64,000 nucleotides of DNA. Origin: Trichomonas tenax. Taxonomy: Eukaryota > Parabasalia > Trichomonadida > Trichomonadidae. Each line of letters begins with the position of its first letter. The stretch's first letter is position 1. The DNA lies in NCBI GenBank assembly GCA_023091735.1, contig JALKBU010000145.1, positions 1-64,000 of the forward strand, written 5' to 3'. The position numbers and the translations under genes are program-made. Below the pieces are notes generated by a model. The model saw nothing but the letters and a program-made list of their open reading frames with translations. It was not told the origin of the DNA and searched no databases. Positions 61,851-64,000 of this stretch are shown one piece after another.

Positions 61851-64000
61851 TCCTTGTCTCTTCTATGTATTTAAACACTGATTTTTTCCGATTTTATATT
61901 TTTTTTCATCTTTAAACACCAAACATATAGAATCAAAATTCTGCTATTGAGTAATAACTTCATTTGGAATAGCGAAATTAACTTTTTTGAGTGTATGAAT
62001 TTTTCATAATTTAGCATGCTTTTGCAGAATTCAACAACAGTTTAATGGTAAATTATATTGATTAAATGTAATCTATGCCAAAGGTCTCATGTAGAAAATT
62101 TGAACTTTTGATAAATTTTGGATAAAATATTCATCGAAAACCAGCACTGACCAAATTTCCATATTCAGACAGGATAGATAAACTAATTATTCCATTTATT
62201 GAATTCATTTTCACGATAATTTTGATGTTTGCATTCAAAACTCATATCTAACCTTTATAATCCTCATTTCTAGATAGGAAATAAGAAGTTTAGTAATTGT
62301 GCAGTTGTAATTTTCTCTATTATCATTGATGTTTGTAAACCCAATAATTCATTAGGCAGACATATAGATTTTCAAGCGTTATTCTGCAATGTTACAGTAT
62401 GATAATTATATATTATTGGACAGTGCGCCAGACCGTGCAATAATAAGGAAACTCCATAATTTTCCTTTACTGATGTGTTTTTCAGCCCATTCAAAATTAT
62501 TGGTTATCAGAATTTTCTTATATTTTCTAAAATTTTTCCATTTACACGTCGAATCTAATTATTTACTTGACAAAAATTGATTAATTCTGACATGTAAAAT
62601 CATTCTATTTTATTTGCTTTCTAAATCTTTGATTCGTTTATCATCATGTTATGATTTTTGATGACTTATCTCATCATTAATCATTGGACTCATTACAGCT
62701 TGTAAATCGATAAAATATTCCTATCTTTTTCAAATTAAATGAATATTCTTGTATAATCCCACGTTAAACTTTATGCCTTCCATTAGCTTCCAGTTACATA
62801 TAGATCTACAGTATGCCTTATAATTGGCTAGCAAATTTGATATTTTTATTCTTCTATTTTATGAAATTACCACTCAACCGCATCCCCCTAAGGTTGAGCT
62901 GTTCATAAAACGATATTTCTCTTAATGCATACTCGTATATTTTGTGTTATAAACATGAGATTTGAATATTTTAATTATTTTATGCTCTACAGCCCCACGC
63001 TTAATAAAGCTCAAGGTAGGATGATAGCCTATTGACTGTTTCGAACATTCCTGAATATAAATAAATTGCACAAAATTTATTATCTATTAGATCGTACCAG
63101 TCTCTGTATACACATACATATGAAACTGTTTGAGACCAATTTGATGAGATAATTATGTCCCAACAAAGAGTATAATTTTTTCGAATAATTAAGTCATTGA
63201 ATTAGCCATCGGCTGTAAATCGTATTAATGGACACGACCATAGCATTCTATTTATCATTAGAATTCTGGTTGTTTCAGAGCAAAAACAAGCATTTTGATG
63301 TGTGCTTTTTGTCAAATAAACTTTATGATATGTCATGTAAAAATTTGTCATGTCAAATTGGTATGTAAACCAAAAAAATAATTTGGAGTGAGAGTTCGAT
63401 ATATCACTATGCTCATGTATGTGTGTATAATGCCGAACTTTGTCGAGAAAATCTAATACCATGAGATATCAGTCTCGAAATGTAATAAGTTTTAATGGGT
63501 GGTTAGAGTAGTATGATGTATGGAATGTGATGCAAAACAAATATAGGAGAGGAGAGCTAAGTAAAGTCGAAAATTAAGTTGATTCAATTCACAAAATTAG
63601 ATATTGAAGAATATTTCTGTTGTGGATGTCATGCGCTCTATGAATCTGTATTGCCGTCATATGATTGATGCCTCTGCAAGCTCATGCAGCGGAGTTAGCC
63701 ATTAAGGAGGTCAACATTTTTAAAAACTTGATTTTTTTGTGATAAAACCTTCGAATTTTACCGAAGATATATTTGGAAAGGTGAAACTACAGGGATATCC
63801 TACAAGTTAAGAATACGCAAAATTGCAGCCACGTTCCACCAAAAACTGACAGCTAAACCACCAATCAACCATTGATCAAAACGAGGGGGGACCTTGCAAT
63901 CTTGAAGAAAAGGTCTAATCCTAGCCCATCTAATTCAACACTTATAGGGTGTCATATAGCTCTGCTGATCTTGTCCAAAACATCAGTATGATTAGCTTCA
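61851..64000. other. Gene-poor right end of the window
   Basis: No supported gene in about 2.1 kb. An exact TGACATGTAA is at 62588-62597, and TGTCATGTAAA / TTTGTCATGTCAAA variants cluster at 63332-63356. TATAGGGTGTC at 63943-63953 equals the outer 11 bp of the mariner-type element at 41637, so another copy may begin here and continue beyond the window. Open frames at 62389-62580 and 63202-63462 look random. Confidence 0.45.

Overview
The window looks like nuclear DNA of a parabasalid protist (trichomonad), probably Trichomonas- or Tritrichomonas-like. The grounds are a very AT-rich, essentially intronless sequence; BspA-like leucine-rich-repeat (LRR_5) surface proteins; a second family of beta-helix-like surface proteins; divergent protein kinases and PP1/PP2A-type phosphatases; an R2R3 Myb; pogo-, MULE- and mariner-type DNA transposon remains; and matches to the trichomonad initiator TCA(C/T)(A/T) just upstream of several start codons. 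The species cannot be fixed by reading alone.

Layout. 1-2.2 kb: the edge of a gene carrying pairs of tiny DNA palindromes, then intergenic DNA. 2.2-5.2 kb: a GCN2/PERK-like pseudokinase and a TMEM62-like membrane metallophosphoesterase. 5.4-11.5 kb: a decayed beta-helix gene and a large BspA-like pseudogene. 12.7-24.8 kb, the gene-dense core: a coiled-coil protein, an auxin-efflux-carrier-type transporter, a tRNA with anticodon GAC, an amino acid permease, an unrecognised protein with a broken N-terminus, a Myb factor and a kinase. 25.2-29.3 kb: an 892-bp nested foldback element, a dead pogo transposase and strong hairpins. 29.8-39.6 kb: a beta-helix membrane protein, a PPP phosphatase with a long basic tail, a 2.9-kb gene-free stretch and a TMEM131-like secretory protein. 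39.7-49.2 kb: a graveyard with an alkaline-phosphatase-like gene with four in-frame stops, BspA and beta-helix fragments and a mariner-type shell. 49.7-64 kb: an intact PP1-like phosphatase, a DUF5662-like pseudogene, unrecognised decayed genes, a MULE transposase pseudogene, an Arc1p/EMAPII-type tRNA-binding protein and a long empty tail.

Intact genes belong mainly to signalling (kinases, phosphatases, Myb), nutrient transport (permease, AEC carrier), secretion and membranes (TMEM131-like, TMEM62-like) and translation (tRNA, EMAPII-like protein). They lie on both strands with short 5' leaders and no operon logic. Between them is decaying surface-antigen and transposon DNA. The most unusual items are the paired palindromes read in two frames inside a coding sequence, the recurrent TGACATGTAA motif, the nested foldback element with near-identical 17-bp flanks, a leader sequence shared up to the ATG by two otherwise unlike genes, and the GAC-anticodon tRNA.
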